Shown here: positions 1 through 12,600 of the stretch, piece by piece
Position numbering within the stretch: position 1 is the stretch's first letter
Layout of the letters: the number at the start of each line of letters is the position of its first letter
Assembly: GCA_013397455.1 (NCBI GenBank)
Contig: VYZB01000756.1
Location: 62,001-126,000, forward strand
Length of the DNA stretch: 64,000 bases
DNA from: Crotophaga sulcirostris
Taxonomy: Eukaryota; Chordata; Aves; Cuculiformes; Crotophagidae
Reading direction: 5' to 3'
The notes under the pieces: generated by a model
The model's input: the letters and a program-made list of their open reading frames with translations, nothing else
Databases searched by the model: none
What the model was told of the DNA's origin: nothing
Translations under genes and position numbers: made by a program

Positions 1-2204
1 TTATGTTGTTAGAAGTTTCACAGTACTTCATAGAGTGTGTTTTCTTAACCTTGGTTCCCAGAGTCGAGAACATACTGAAATTACAACTTTCTGTAGCCTT
101 AATTATATTAACAAGTCTGGCGACATGTTTTCTAGGACTACTTTTTTACCTTCTTACATTTTAGAGGTGGGATAATGCTTTCTCATTTTGTGTACACTGC
201 AGACACACCGGGTAGTCCCTGTTACTGGCACTACTCATCTTTAGCATTCCTTATTTTCTGCCCTTTGAAGTAGATGTAGTTGAAATGCACTTTACCCTTT
301 GAGACTTGGTAAATATTTTTTTAAATTCAGTCTCTTTTTTAAAGGCTGTGATGTTAGGTTTAGTGTCTGTACTCTAGCATTCAGTTTTCAGCTGAAATCT
401 CTCCGCAGTATTTAGATCATATTTATTTTGGGCCCACAGGTGTATCAACTGAGAAACTACATATATGTAACCATTTTCTTTCGTAACTGAGACATATTAA
501 GTTTACATAAACTAGATCCTGCAAAAATGTCAGCATCTCCATCAGTTCTACTTTTCATTCAGAACATGCAGTTGGCGGCTACCCTTCAAGCACACTTGGC
601 AAGGGAAAGCTTTTAACCGTAGGTATTCCTTTAATGTAGCGACTTGGGAAAGACATTGGTGTGTCTTTTAAACAAGGAAACCAAGATGATAAAGATGAAA
701 CAGTGATCAAAAGTACATAATAAAAATTGTACTAGAAATACAGTTTGTGAGGATTCATCCTCACAATTATATCAGGAAAAAAATTATCAGTTATATCGGA
801 GAAAAAAAAAATTTCTCAAATTGCTGTCAAGAGGAAAACCATTTTTTTAGTTTTGTGGTGTTTCTTGGTGATTCCACAAAACAATATGAAAAAGACCATT
901 CTGAAAACTTTAACTCTCATTAGAGTATTTTTTGTTCCCCCCCCTGATAAGTTATATAGTGATATTTGTGTGTGTGTGTTCACACCTCTGACTAGGGCTT
1001 GGGTGTGAAAAGGACCACAGAAAGGTATAAGCTGTACGAAGTCCAAACCAATGTCAAAACAGAGCTGCTCTTTTGCAGGTGACAGACCAGTGGTAGATTT
1101 TGCTGTGTATTGTCTCAAACTCTGGCTGTCCCTGGTTTTGTTTTATGTCTAACCAATGAGACAGGAGAGAGCAGACCGCCTTTATTTACTGTCAGTGAAG
1201 TAAAAATGCAAGTTCTGATTAATGTCAGTTACTACTTTGAGCATGTAATGATGTATCTGATTTGGACCTCTGTTTCTAAGCAGTATTCTCCTCTTTGTGT
1301 AAGGTGGGATCGATGCTGAAATTCCACTTCCGCACTGTACTACATTTATTTGATGGCTTGCAGATAAGATGGAACTGATTTAGTAGGAACTGATAGGACA
1401 ATTTCAGATTTAAGTCCGCTGAAGAAGTTTGGTCTTTCAATTTGATAGATAGAATTAGGGTTTTTTTTGGAATTTAATGATAGGATCTTTCCCATCTTTT
1501 CCTTGAGGTAGCAATTCAGGCATTTATATTTGACAGTATTTACTTAATATAAATGTAAGTTAATTTACGGTATCTTTATTTTAAATTCATATACACTCCA
1601 AAAAAAAAAAAGGCAGAAGAAATTCCACCACAAAAAACTGCGTTAAGATGGAGTTAGGATTGATGATGTGCTTCTTGCCGACCATATATAAAAAAGATAA
1701 GAAGTCATGAGTTAAGGTTCTTTTGCTATCTTTAGGAATTACTTCCTCTTTTGAACAAGATGAGTGAATAAGAAAAAAAAATAACAGTTTAGCAGCTGTA
1801 ACTCTGACCATGTATACGTTATTTCTTGTGATACTGTGCTATAATTAATGTATGTGACTAAGTCTGTCAGATGTCTTATGAGGATATGATCCTAACACGA
1901 TGTTTACTCCAGATTAACGCAGTATTTTGTTTGGAAAATATGTAGATGTACAGATAGAATACAAGAGATAAAGTTACCTTTAAAGTTGATTAAACAAGTT
2001 TGGACATTTCTATATTTTTATATATTACAAAGGGCATTTTGAAATTTTTCTTGCAATTTTAGTAATCATGTAGTATGGTAATATACATATATTGTGACAA
2101 TGTTTTCTGCTATATCCATTACTTTGGTGTAATTCTATTTTATGTAGCAAATATGTGTATATACAAAGGAGATTATGTAAAAAATACGATTAAGAAATCG
2201 GCTC

Positions 2205-2290
2205 GAGCCCTTCAGAACAGGGACCATCTTCCTCTATGTGTGCAAAGTACTTAATGCCTTGGGGCCCCAGCCACAGCTCATGTCTGAGGC
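2205..2290 (+). repeat. Possible ancient amniote interspersed-repeat relic
   Basis: The order of words here (an AGGGACCAT-type start, then CTATGTGTG, then a TACTTAATGC block, then TTGGGGCCCC, then a GAGGCCC) follows a repeat tail that is common in reptile genomes, with 'cagggac', 'tatgtgt', 'gtacagcgcctagcac', 'atggggccc' and 'ggggcctc' in the same sequence. The match is by eye and from memory and is diverged. If real, it is an old CR1/L3-type tail kept inside the putative FRS2 3' UTR. Confidence 0.3.
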
Positions 2291-3887
2291 CCATAGTGAC
2301 CGAATTGCCAAGCGATGAGCATGGAGGAGCAGCTCCTCTGCTCTCCATGAGAAGCCTTACAAAAGGTGCCATGGAGCTCACGTTGCCACTCCCTGGTGCT
2401 GTGGCTGTGTCCAAACACCACCTGCCGACAACCCAGAGAGCCCAGAGTCCATGTGTCCTTTGCTCTAGTCCTTCCCTTTCACAGTACAAAGGGAAGTCTG
2501 AGGTAGGAGCTTTGATGTCATCAGGGAATCTTCCTTGTTAGCAGGGTGATCTTTCTGGAGCTTGTTCGGGCCTCTATGCAGTGTCCATTGAAGCCAAATG
2601 AATGATTCGTGTTGACTTCAAGGGCCACTGAATGTGTTTCTGCAAGATCGAGTTCTGCTGACGTAACAGCTCTGCTACACATGAGGACCTGGTTGGTCAA
2701 GTTCTTCAGGAATGCTCTAAAAATACTGTAAAAATATAAATATATTTAATTACGTGTACTGACAAAAAATCTTATTTGTTGTGGTCAGAGTTCAGATTTC
2801 TGTGAGAATTTTGATTTCTTAGTCATACTTGCATATATGTTGCTTTAACTATTGTGTATGAAAGAGGAAGTGATTCTTAAGTGTGAAAGATCAGGATTAC
2901 ACCTGTTTTTCAGTGGTTCTGTTATTTAGGAATGGATGTCAGCAAATTTAACTCCATATTAATGCATTTTTTTGCATTAGAATATGTGTGTATATCATAC
3001 ACCCACATTTTATATATAATATATTATATATTTGGTACTAACTTTGTATTTTCCCTGAAATTTTGCCAAACCTCGGACACAGATGTTCTCACTTGTAAGA
3101 CTTTGGTACTTAATAACTGAATGTATAAGAAATGCTCTGGTATGAAAGGAAAGAGTGTTGTATGTTGTCGCACGATATGGATGTCTCAACCAGCAGGCGT
3201 GTTGCCTTTTCCACATCTCTCTTCATTGCAGCATCGCCTTTTGTCTCCTGGAAAACAGTCTGTGTTTTTAACTAAACTGCAGACCTGCCATTACAGAACA
3301 GCTGAATACCGCGCTAGCCTGAAAGCTGACTGGTAGTAATAAAAATACCAGTAGTCACCAGTGTGCCACAAATGGATTTATTAAATGCAGAAATAGACAT
3401 TTCTACAAAGGCCAAAATCTTATGTTGTATGTTCCTTTCTTGTCATTACATTGTATGATATTGTAAGATTATTGTATGTCCTAATTTGCATTATAAAATG
3501 TTTTTTCCTACTTAAAGGCATAAATATAGCAACTTTGTATAAAGGTAGCTTTCTAGATTTTTATTTCTTTTATATACAAAAGTCTAAACAGTGGGAGTAC
3601 CATTGCCAAATTGTTTATAAAATTTCCATTAATTTGCCCTGTTCAATGAATTTGTTTTTACAAACATTCCATATTTGTTTTATTAAACAAAAATGATATA
3701 CTATGCAGAGTGTATTTTTATGCCATTCCACATTAATCTTAAAAGAATTAATTTCACTTGTTTTAAGCTATCATTATCGAGAAAGCTTACCAAATGTGCA
3801 TTTTTAAAAAATGTATTATGTATCATGACAACATTTTTCCCCTTTACCAGTGCCAACTTCATTTGGAAAAAAAAAATGTAGCATGGC

Positions 3888-3893
3888 AATAAA
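3888..3893 (+). terminator. Poly(A) signal AATAAA, probable end of FRS2
   Basis: Canonical AATAAA in + orientation, followed within about 40-80 bases by T- and GT-rich sequence. It lies about 150 bases before the first CR1. A second AATAAA at 4916-4921, beyond the CR1, could be an alternative end. Confidence 0.45.
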
Positions 3894-4039
3894 CTATTGA
3901 TTTTTACATTGAAAATCATCTGTGGGTTACTTTGATATTTCCCAGTGTTACTTTTGCTGTATGTTGTTAGTATAACCTTTCTTGCTTTTCTTTGAAACAT
4001 TACTTCAGTTACCTATCTTGTCCCTTGTATTCCACTCGT

Positions 4040-4545
4040 AGAATCATAGAATCATTGAGGCTGGAAAAGACCTCTAAGATCATCAAGTCCAACTGTCAGC
4101 CCAACACCACCGTGCCTACTAAACCACATCCCAAAGTACCACTTCTACATGCTTTTTTAACACCTTCAGGGACGGTGACTCCACCACTTTCCTGGGCAGA
4201 CTGTTCCAATACTTTTACCACTCTTTCAGTAAAGAAATTTTTGCTTATCTCCAATCTAAACCCCCCCTGGTGCAACTTGAGGCAATTTCCTCTTGTCCTG
4301 TCATTTGTTACTTCTCAAGAGACTGACACCCACCTTGCTACAACTTCCTCTCAGGCAGCTACAGAGAGTGGTACGGTCTCCCTTCAGCCTCCTCCAGACT
4401 GAACAATTCTGATTCCCTCAGCTGCTCCTTGTAACACTTGTGCTCCAGATCCTTCACCAGCTTTGTTACCCTTCTCTGGACATGCTCCAGCAGCTCAATG
4501 TCCTTCCAACCCAGAACATGATGACCCGGAGTCTGTAAATTTTTC
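4040..4545 (-). mobile_element. CR1 LINE fragment (3' part), reverse orientation
   Basis: It opens with tandem AGAATCAT octamers, the reverse complement of the CR1 3' terminal ATTCTATG repeat. The familiar reversed CR1 text follows: the 'gatcatcaagtccaact' block, the 'caccttcaggg' block, and a far end at 'ctctggacatgctccagcagctcaatgtccttcc' type sequence. It is 5'-truncated, as most CR1 copies are. It sits between the FRS2-side poly(A) signals. Confidence 0.9.
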
Positions 4546-6364
4546 TCAAAGCTTTTTGTTTAATTTCTATTACTGTTCCTTCTCATGTATGTAGACTTAG
4601 ATTTTTTTTGTTGTTGTTGATGTGACGGTACTGTTGCTATCGATCAACTACTGGCTAGTGAATCACATGCCAACAATTTGAATGTGATCCTTTCTCAGTC
4701 ATAAAATGACTTAAGACCTCACAGAACCCAAGTGGGCTTCATTAGCATAGTACCAATAAATTCAGAAAGAGAGTTATAAGAAAATCCTAAGTTGGAGTCG
4801 TGTCCAGGTGGCCTTTTTGCTTTCTTCTGGAGACTATAAAGTATGCTAGAGATTTATCAAAATTCAGTAATTCCTTTTTTCTCCCTCCCGAGTCATTGTT
4901 CTAAGGCATAATTTCAATAAAGATGTTTCTAGACAACAAATGGACAAAACCCTAGAAACATCAGCAGATGTTTTGTTTTCAGAACCTCTTAAGCAATATT
5001 ACTTGGTTCTTGCACTATGTTGGTTAGGTAACTTGGACATTGGAAAACTAAGTTCTCAGGAAGGTTTTCGTGTCCCTGGCCAACAGCTTTGCAGCTTTCC
5101 TAACAGGAATGGCTGGATGGCAGTCCATCATGCTTCATGTTTCCATACTAATAAGATACAGACTTCAGTAGAAATTGGTTCTCTGTACCTTTATTTCAAA
5201 TAGAAAGAAAGCTTCCCAGTTATGTTTGGTTGAAATGCTTGAGTGCACCAGTTATAATGTGACAAAAGGTAAGATGCATACAGTTAAAGAATTGATAGCA
5301 ATTTTGTAACTGAACATCATGTAACGAGTATGACCTAGCAGTGATTCAAATTAAATATGCATATGCCTTGCTCTCCTGACCTAATAATGCTTTTTTTCTA
5401 AAAATTATGAAGCTGCCTCGAAATCCATGGTACTGAACAGCCATGGCATTAAAGAGCTGACCTTCCAGCCATGTATGCCTAGTACTAGGATTTCCAGTAA
5501 TGATGTGAACTGGCATTGTTAAAATCCCTATACATAAATCACAAAAATGTTAATTTTCTGTTGGGAGCACCTGACAAGTTAGGTTTTGTGAGGAGTCACT
5601 GTTTTCCTTCCTCCAACTTGTATCTGCTCAGAGGCTTGAGTGAGTGATTTGACTGAAGTTAAGCCTCAAACTAGATATTGTGGTAAGCCTGGCTTATTGG
5701 TCCCAGGGGAATTGGGCAACAGTTGCTGCTTTATTACTCTTACACCATTAACAGCTCAGCTGGAAGCAGAAGGTCTCGATCTGAACCAAAATGCTACCAG
5801 TAGACACTTGAGGTGTGTGGAGGTCTGATTGAGAATTCACCCCTGGGCAATCAAGCCTGTGCTTGGCTGAGCTGTCCGGTGTGTCAAAATAGTCTCTGGG
5901 ACTGAAACATGCTCTGCTTCTTAACCTTGAAAGAGATGAGGTGATGTACAAATACATGTGTTTATGAAAATATTAAAAATGAGCCATTTTTTCTTTTTTT
6001 GTTTTACTTATACTGTGATCTTAAAAATTGCCATCGGCACAACAGCTGTAAGGGAGTGGCAGGAACCCAGAACTAGTGTTGCTGCTGTGCTCCTCCTGTT
6101 CTGGTGTCTCCACTTTTACACATCATAAATCACAGCTCAACAACAGTCAAAAGCCCCTTAAACAAATGCTACACATTCCCTGCAGTAAGTTTTTCTACGA
6201 GCATCCGACCTTCCAAAGGCCATAACTCGATTAATTGTCCAAGGCACTTTAACATCTTTTTTCCCCCAGTTCACCGTAGCAGCAAATGTGAATTAAAATT
6301 AACCATTATTTCAGTGCAAATCTTTATTAATGCTCTAATTATGAGATTAAAAGCGTTAACACTG
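4546..6364. other. Intergenic, no gene seen
   Basis: About 1.8 kb of AT-rich DNA between the CR1 and the CpG island. It contains a short TTG run near 4605-4620 and an AATAAA at 4916-4921. No splice-bounded coding segment or RNA gene was recognised. Confidence 0.6.
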
Positions 6365-6384
6365 CTACAGTTCCATTATTCCCA

Positions 6385-6454
6385 GGCCACGCCCACCCCA
6401 CCACACACCCACACGGACGGCCACGCCCACCCAGCGCCCAGGCCACGCCCACCC
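6385..6454 (+). repeat. Three direct copies of GGCCACGCCCACCC in the CCT2 promoter
   Basis: The 14-base unit occurs exactly at 6385-6398, 6419-6432 and 6441-6454, with related CACACCC text between. CCACGCCC / CACCC motifs are binding sites for KLF/Sp-family zinc-finger proteins. The copies lie 160-230 bases before the start codon, where proximal promoter elements are expected. Confidence 0.8.
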
Positions 6455-6612
6455 CACCCCGCCCCTCCCGGCCTCCCAGCGTGCCGCGCGGCGCCGGAAG
6501 CGGCGGCCCCCGTGACGCCAGTTCCGCCCGGGTCCCCGTGTGGCGCTGCGGAGCTTCACGCACGGTCCCTGCGGGAGGTGGTGGTCGGCGGGGTCCTGGC
6601 ATCACCGGCATC

Positions 6613-9600
6613 ATGGTGGGCAGCATGGCCGGGCGGCGGGGCTTTCCCCCGGGAGGAACGGTGGACTACGGCGGGGCGGGACGGGGTGGTGGCCACGCTC
6701 CCCGTAGACACGCGTGCGAGGGCCTGGCGGCCGCGTCTGTCCCCCCTCCCTTCGCCTCTGGGCGCTTTGTCCGGTGGCGGCTGCGGCGCCTGCGGGGATT
6801 TTGGGGTGGCCGCGCGCGGCGGGGGGAGAGGGGGCGGCGGGCGCGTTGGGCATGGAAGGTTCGAGAGCGCGCGCGCGCGCGAGGAGGGCGGGGCCTTCGG
6901 GAGGGAGCGGCTCCCGGGCCCGATCCCGGTGCCACGGTGGGCGCTCCGCTCCCCGCCCCGCGGGAGAGGCCGCTTCTCCCCTCTCTTGGTTTTTCCCCGG
7001 ACCTGGCGAGGCCGCGGCGGCTCGGGATGGCCCAGCGGGAGCTGCCCTGCCCGGCGCGGGGTCTGCGCTGCCCCCTTCTGATTTTAATTGTCAAAGCGAT
7101 GGTTAATGGGACGCCGAATTCTCGGCAAATGTTGTGCGCTGGTCGTGCAGCAAAGTACAGCGTCACGGAGCTCTCTTCTGAGGGCTGGTAGTTCTCTTGG
7201 GATTTGATCCTAATTCATTAAAGGCGGGGCAGCTGGATAGGGGCTTCAAGAAGGACACTGGTGTGCTGAAGGGCGTCCAGAGAAGGGCAACAAAGCTGCT
7301 GAAGGGGCTGGAGCACAAGTCTTAAGAGGAGCAGCAGAGGAAACCGGGGTTGTTCAGCCTGGAGAAGAGGAGGATGAGGGGAGACCTCATCACTGTTACA
7401 CCGGTCTAAAAAGAGGTTGTAGCAAGGCAGAGTCTCTTCTCCCAAGTGACAGGCAATTGTACGAGAGAAAATGGCCTCAAGTTGCCCCAGGGGAGGTTCA
7501 GACTAGACATCAGGAGAAATTTCTTCACTGGAAAGGGTGGTCAGGCACTGAAACAGGCTGCCCAGTGGAGTCACCATTTCTGGAGGTGTTTCAAAGATGG
7601 GTAGATGAGGCACTCAGGGATGTGGTTTAGTAGTGGACAGGTACAGTTGGACTTGATGATCTCAAAGGTCTTTTCCGACAAAGCGATTCTATGATTCTTT
7701 ATCAGGGAATGCAATGATAGGATGAGGGGTAATGTTTTTAAGCTGAAAGAGGGGAGATTTAGATAACGTATTAAGAAGAAATGTTTTACTGTGAGTGTGG
7801 TGAGGCACTGGAACAGGTTGCCCTGAGAAGCTGTAGATGCCCCATCCCTGAAGGTGTTCAAGGCCAGGCTGGATGAGGCTCTGAGCAGCCTGATCCAGTG
7901 CAAGGTGTTCCTGCCCATGGCAGGGGGCTTGGAACTGGATGTTCTTTAAGGTCCCATCCAACCCAAACCATTCTGTCATTCTGTGATTACTGCTATGATT
8001 AATTTGCGTGGAAATGCAGAAAAAAGATTTGGGTTCAACACAAATATCAAAATACTAAAGCCCCAGGGTGCTCAGTAACTTGATTTTTTTTTTTTAGGTT
8101 CTGCTAGTTGTACTTACCTTCAGTTTGTCTGGGTCTGATAGTTAGCCACACAGACCAGTAACACAGATGTTGCCATAAAGTAAGGTACCAAGGTACCAGT
8201 AACAGCTTTTCAGGCTAATAGGTCTTATCAGAGAATATGGTGTGCAGTCCTTTGGAGTACTTTACAATCTGTTTTGTAATCTCCACATGATGAAGAGATT
8301 GCAAGATAGATTTTTAAGAAAGAATCAAGGTGAATTTATGTTGAATATACTTTTTATCAAAACCAAGTTGGATATAGAAGTAAATAATTTTAATGATACA
8401 AACATTATTTAGGTTGTTAGTGTCAGGAATTTTTTTAAAAAAACTAATCATTTTATTAAAGCTAAGAGAATATGCTTGTGCTAACTCTGTTTCAGGCATC
8501 CATTTCCCTTGCTCCTGTGAACATATTCAAGGCAGGTGCAGATGAAGAAAAGGCTGAAACAGCTCGCTTGGTAAGTCTTGATTCTCTGAGATACTTGCAG
8601 TAATTAAACTTTGTCTTTTCTACTGTTAAATGCACTCTCAGTTTATGGTGATGTGGAACTTCATCTTTATAGTATTTTCTTGGTGCATATCTGTGAACAG
8701 AAGGTAGGAGGAAGAGTTGTTTATACTAGAAGAAAGAGAAGCTCTTTGTCAGTGTTCAGAATCAAAGTATGTTAGCTGAAAAGATTGATGTTTATTGGAA
8801 GGCATTTCTTTTGGCCATGAGACAGGCTTTTACGGTTTCAGTGACAATGAAGTATATTTGATCTGGTTATCAAAATGTAGCAGTTAAGAAACTTCAACTC
8901 AGACTCTAATGAAAGGAGTGTGGCTGTGGAAGGGCTGGGATAAGATGTCCTCTTGGAAGTTACGGGTTAGGATTTACTTCCTGAATTAAAGTAGAAATAA
9001 ACCCTTTTCTAAGGTATATATGTTTTCATTTCAGTCGTCCTTTGTTGGTGCCATTGCTATTGGTGACCTGGTGAAGAGCACTCTGGGGCCTAAAGGCATG
9101 GTAAGACAGCTGCAAGTTCTCAGTGGTCATACCAGTTAATTTAGTTTTAATAGTTACAGTAAGTTTCTAAGCAGTACTCTCAATCTTGTATCTTGTAGGA
9201 CAAGATTCTTTTAAGTACTGGAAGAGATAGCACGGTAACGGTTACCAATGATGGTGCAACTATCCTGAAAGCTGTTGGAGTTGACAACCCAGCTGCCAAG
9301 GTCTTGGTTGGTGAGTTTTTAACAGCTTGTCATTGGAGTACTTCATGTTTCTTCATTTGTAAGTTTATTATATAGCTTTAATTTATTCTTGGAAAAGTAG
9401 TCTTCAAATAATGTGAAAAATTGATGGGAGGGGGAGCAGAATTCCTGAAGTAAGGAGGCCAGAGTGTTGCAGGAGTTATCGAACTCTGCAAATTCCCGCA
9501 AGCCTGTTTTTTTCCCAGGAGTCAAAAGGGACAAAAGACAGCTATGTGCCTCTGTTTTTTTCACCAGGAAAATTCAGAACAGAAATCTGTTGCGGTGCAG

Positions 9601-12600
9601 AGGTTCTCTCTGGTTCTCCCTGCTTTAAGTTTGTTTTTATCACTTAATCAACATTATACTCTGGACAGAGTTTATCTTTAGGATCAGCTGTCATAGTGTG
9701 CAAAGCTCTAGCTCTAGTGACAAGCAGGACCCTGAACAATTTTGTGTCAAGTTTTGTGATGATTTCATGCTTGGCAGGTCCTTGTTTATCAGTGGTTCAC
9801 AAGGCATATTTGGTTATTATGTTCTGTGCTCTTGTGTGTATAGCTTAGAGTTTCTAGCTGTCCCGACTTCCTTTGATGACTGCCTTTAGGAATGAGGAGA
9901 GAGCGGAGTAGCTTTCGACCATCACCAGACTGGAACTGGTGTCAAGCTTGCAAATGAAAAACAGGAATTTGAAGGATGCTGAATTTCATTTGTATCTCAG
10001 GTTTTTCTGTCACTTGTGGAGCAACCTCTTTAAACTATTGAGGAGTAAGGTTGTTTTTAATTCTGCAAACTAACATATCATAAAAATATTTGTATGTAAA
10101 TCTGGTGCTGGGTAAGCATGGTATTTTGAATCAAAACATTAATGCAGTGGCTTCTTCCTTCAGATATGTCCAAGGTTCAAGATGATGAAGTTGGTGATGG
10201 AACGACGTCTGTCACGGTGTTGGCAGCTGAATTACTGAGGGTGAAGTATTATAGTTTTTCACATGTGATTTTGTTTGGCAATGTAGTCCTGTGATATCAA
10301 TAGGGTACATGTTATTTGATGCATGAAGAGGGCTTCTGAAAGTGTAGGGATACCTTGCTCTGTTGCTGTTGAAATAGATAGGAAAAAACACCCTTTTAGA
10401 TATTGCATCACGGGGGTTTTTTTTGGTATCTTAAGATCTAGTCAATATTTTATTACTTATAAATACTCATGTATTTTTTTAATTTTAATTTAATTTTAAT
10501 TTTAGAGAATTATTTTCTCTTATTTCATTATGCAAATGAAACAGAACTCTTGCTCTATCACAGGTCACTTCCAGGATGCTGCACTGAGCAGCACATGGTG
10601 CTGCTTAGTTTTGGGGTTCAGTCGTCTTAAATCCTTTTCATAGCATTAACGAGGAAAAACCAAGGCGTGTTCAATTCTGTTCTTGTGTGCACAGGACCTG
10701 AATTCATATTGCTCCTTTAAGCTCTGCATACAGAGTTTACCCTGCCAAACTCTAGATATGAAATTACTTCGAAAGAGACTTCAGAAGTGAGGAGCTCTTG
10801 TTCACAGAGCTGTGGTAGTAATTTCATCATCTCAGATCTGGTAACTGTGATCAAGAGCGTCCGAGAAGTGATACATCAGCCTGCCAAGTTCCTCACAAAA
10901 AGGGGGTTTGGAGATGGGGTGTATTTTCCAACTACACTGTACAGTTGCAGCTGTAAGTGAACACGGAGGTGATCTCAAACATGAAGTATAAGATGACTAT
11001 TTTGAAGTCTATGTCTGGTTGCTATTTGTACTAGAGTTAGGATTTATTTGGTGTTTTTTTTAATTAAAATTTCTTAACGGTATTGCAAGCCAATCATATG
11101 TGCCTAGATTGGAAAAAACAACTGCCAGTGGAGTGACCTTAATTTCATTGTTACAGCTCTCTGGCTTTTACTGCCATTTAGAAATTTTCTGATTACTTGT
11201 TGGAGTATCTTTCCTAGTTAGTGTAAATGTACCTTGGGGAAAGAACTAATCATTAATTTCATTTAAATAGGAGGCAGAATTACTGATTGCAAAGAAGATT
11301 CATCCTCAGACCATCATTGCAGGTTGGAGAGCAGCCACAAAAGCTGCGAGAGAGGCACTTCTGAAAGCAGCTGTGGATCACGGGTTAGTAATGTTCACTT
11401 GCAACTTTTTATAAACCAGTCAAGATTAAAACATCAGGATTATATACGATCAGGAAATTCCTTGATCCCTTTTAGGTAGTGTAAAGGCTGAATTTATGTC
11501 TATAACAGTTAAGAAAATAAAAAACAGACTGCTTTTGCTTTAGATGAACTACAGATGCTTTGTAAAATTATTTAAAATTACTTACGATGTGCAGAAACAA
11601 AACATGAGCAATAATTTGCTCCCTAGAATAAAAGTCTGAACCGTTCTTTCATGTTTCTACTCTGATTTTAAATGTTAAAATTTTCTTTCTGTGACACTTT
11701 GAGAGCACAGGCTTTCTAAAACTGAATGCAAAGGCTGTCCTAATAAAACTTATGCTTGAAAAAGAAGGTTGTGTTCTTGGACACTGGAGGGATTCTGTGT
11801 ATCGTTCCTCAAAATGGAACATGGTACACACAGAGGGAGGCTAGAATAAGCAGGGAGAGGCTGACAGTGATAGGTTAACTGTAGTTAAGGCTTTCAGACT
11901 TTCCTCTTTAACTGTACTGACTTTATTTTAGTGATGATGAAGTGAAGTTCCGTGAAGACTTGATGAACATTGCAGGAACGACTCTTTCATCGAAATTACT
12001 TACTCATCATAAAGATCACTTTGTCAAGCTAGCTGTAGAAGCTGTTCTTAGGTTGAAAGGTTCTGGTAATTTGGAAGCTATCCACATAATTAAGAAACTT
12101 GGTGGAAGTTTGGCTGATTCCTACTTAGATGAAGGTAAGTCTTTGTATGCTTGCTGTTAAGTACACTTGAGAAATGAAGCTGTTAAAAAGTTACAACATC
12201 TCTATACAAATTTGTTCTAGGAAATGTTATGTTGTTATTAAATTGAATGATAAATATGAGGGGGCGTTGTAATAATGTAAATGAATTGTTTTCAGTATCT
12301 CAATATGATCTTTCTGTTACTACAGGCTTTTTGCTTGACAAGAAGATTGGTGTAAATCAGCCAAAAAGAATTGAAAATGCAAAGATCCTTATTGCAAATA
12401 CTGGTATGGATACGGACAAGATTAAGGTATGTGACAGAACTACTGTTGTGAAATGGTGTTTTTGTAAATGGAATTCCTTTTTTAGAGTGAACTCTTTGTT
12501 TCCTTTGATTTAGATTTTTGGTTCACGTGTTAGAGTGGACTCTACAGCAAAAGTAGCAGAAATAGAACAGGCAGAAAAAGAAAAAATGAAGGAGAAGGTG

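Larger units (their letters stand above)
1..3910 (+). other. FRS2: Probable distal 3' UTR of FRS2
   Basis: No reading frame here looks like a protein, and no splice-bounded exon could be found. The stretch is AT-rich and ends at an AATAAA at 3888-3893. In tetrapods FRS2 lies directly upstream of CCT2 on the same strand and has a very long 3' UTR, so the simplest reading is that the window opens inside that UTR. The part from about 3430 to 3900 has the uniform AT-rich look of a conserved vertebrate 3' UTR. The assignment rests on gene order and on the poly(A) signal, not on any FRS2 coding sequence. It could also be plain intergenic DNA. Confidence 0.45.
6365..7085 (+). promoter_or_regulatory. 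CpG-island promoter of CCT2
   Basis: Base composition switches abruptly from AT-rich to very GC- and CpG-rich at about 6365 and returns to normal after about 7085. The island covers the only CCT2 coding base triplet in exon 1 (ATG at 6613-6615). Upstream of the ATG are GC/CACCC boxes (6385-6454), a GCCCC/CCGCCC Sp1-type cluster near 6455-6475, and an ETS-type CCGGAAG at 6494-6500. There is no TATA box. This is the usual layout of a housekeeping promoter. The exact start of transcription is not visible. Confidence 0.85.

Noticed and set aside
6104..7081. 325-codon open frame on the + strand across the CpG island
   Set aside because: Stop codons are rare in GC-rich DNA. The translation is Pro/Arg/Gly-rich with no domain, overlaps the true CCT2 exon 1, and other frames are equally open there.
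6666..7166. 166-codon open frame on the minus strand in the CpG island
   Set aside because: Same GC-driven artefact; low-complexity Arg/Pro-rich translation.
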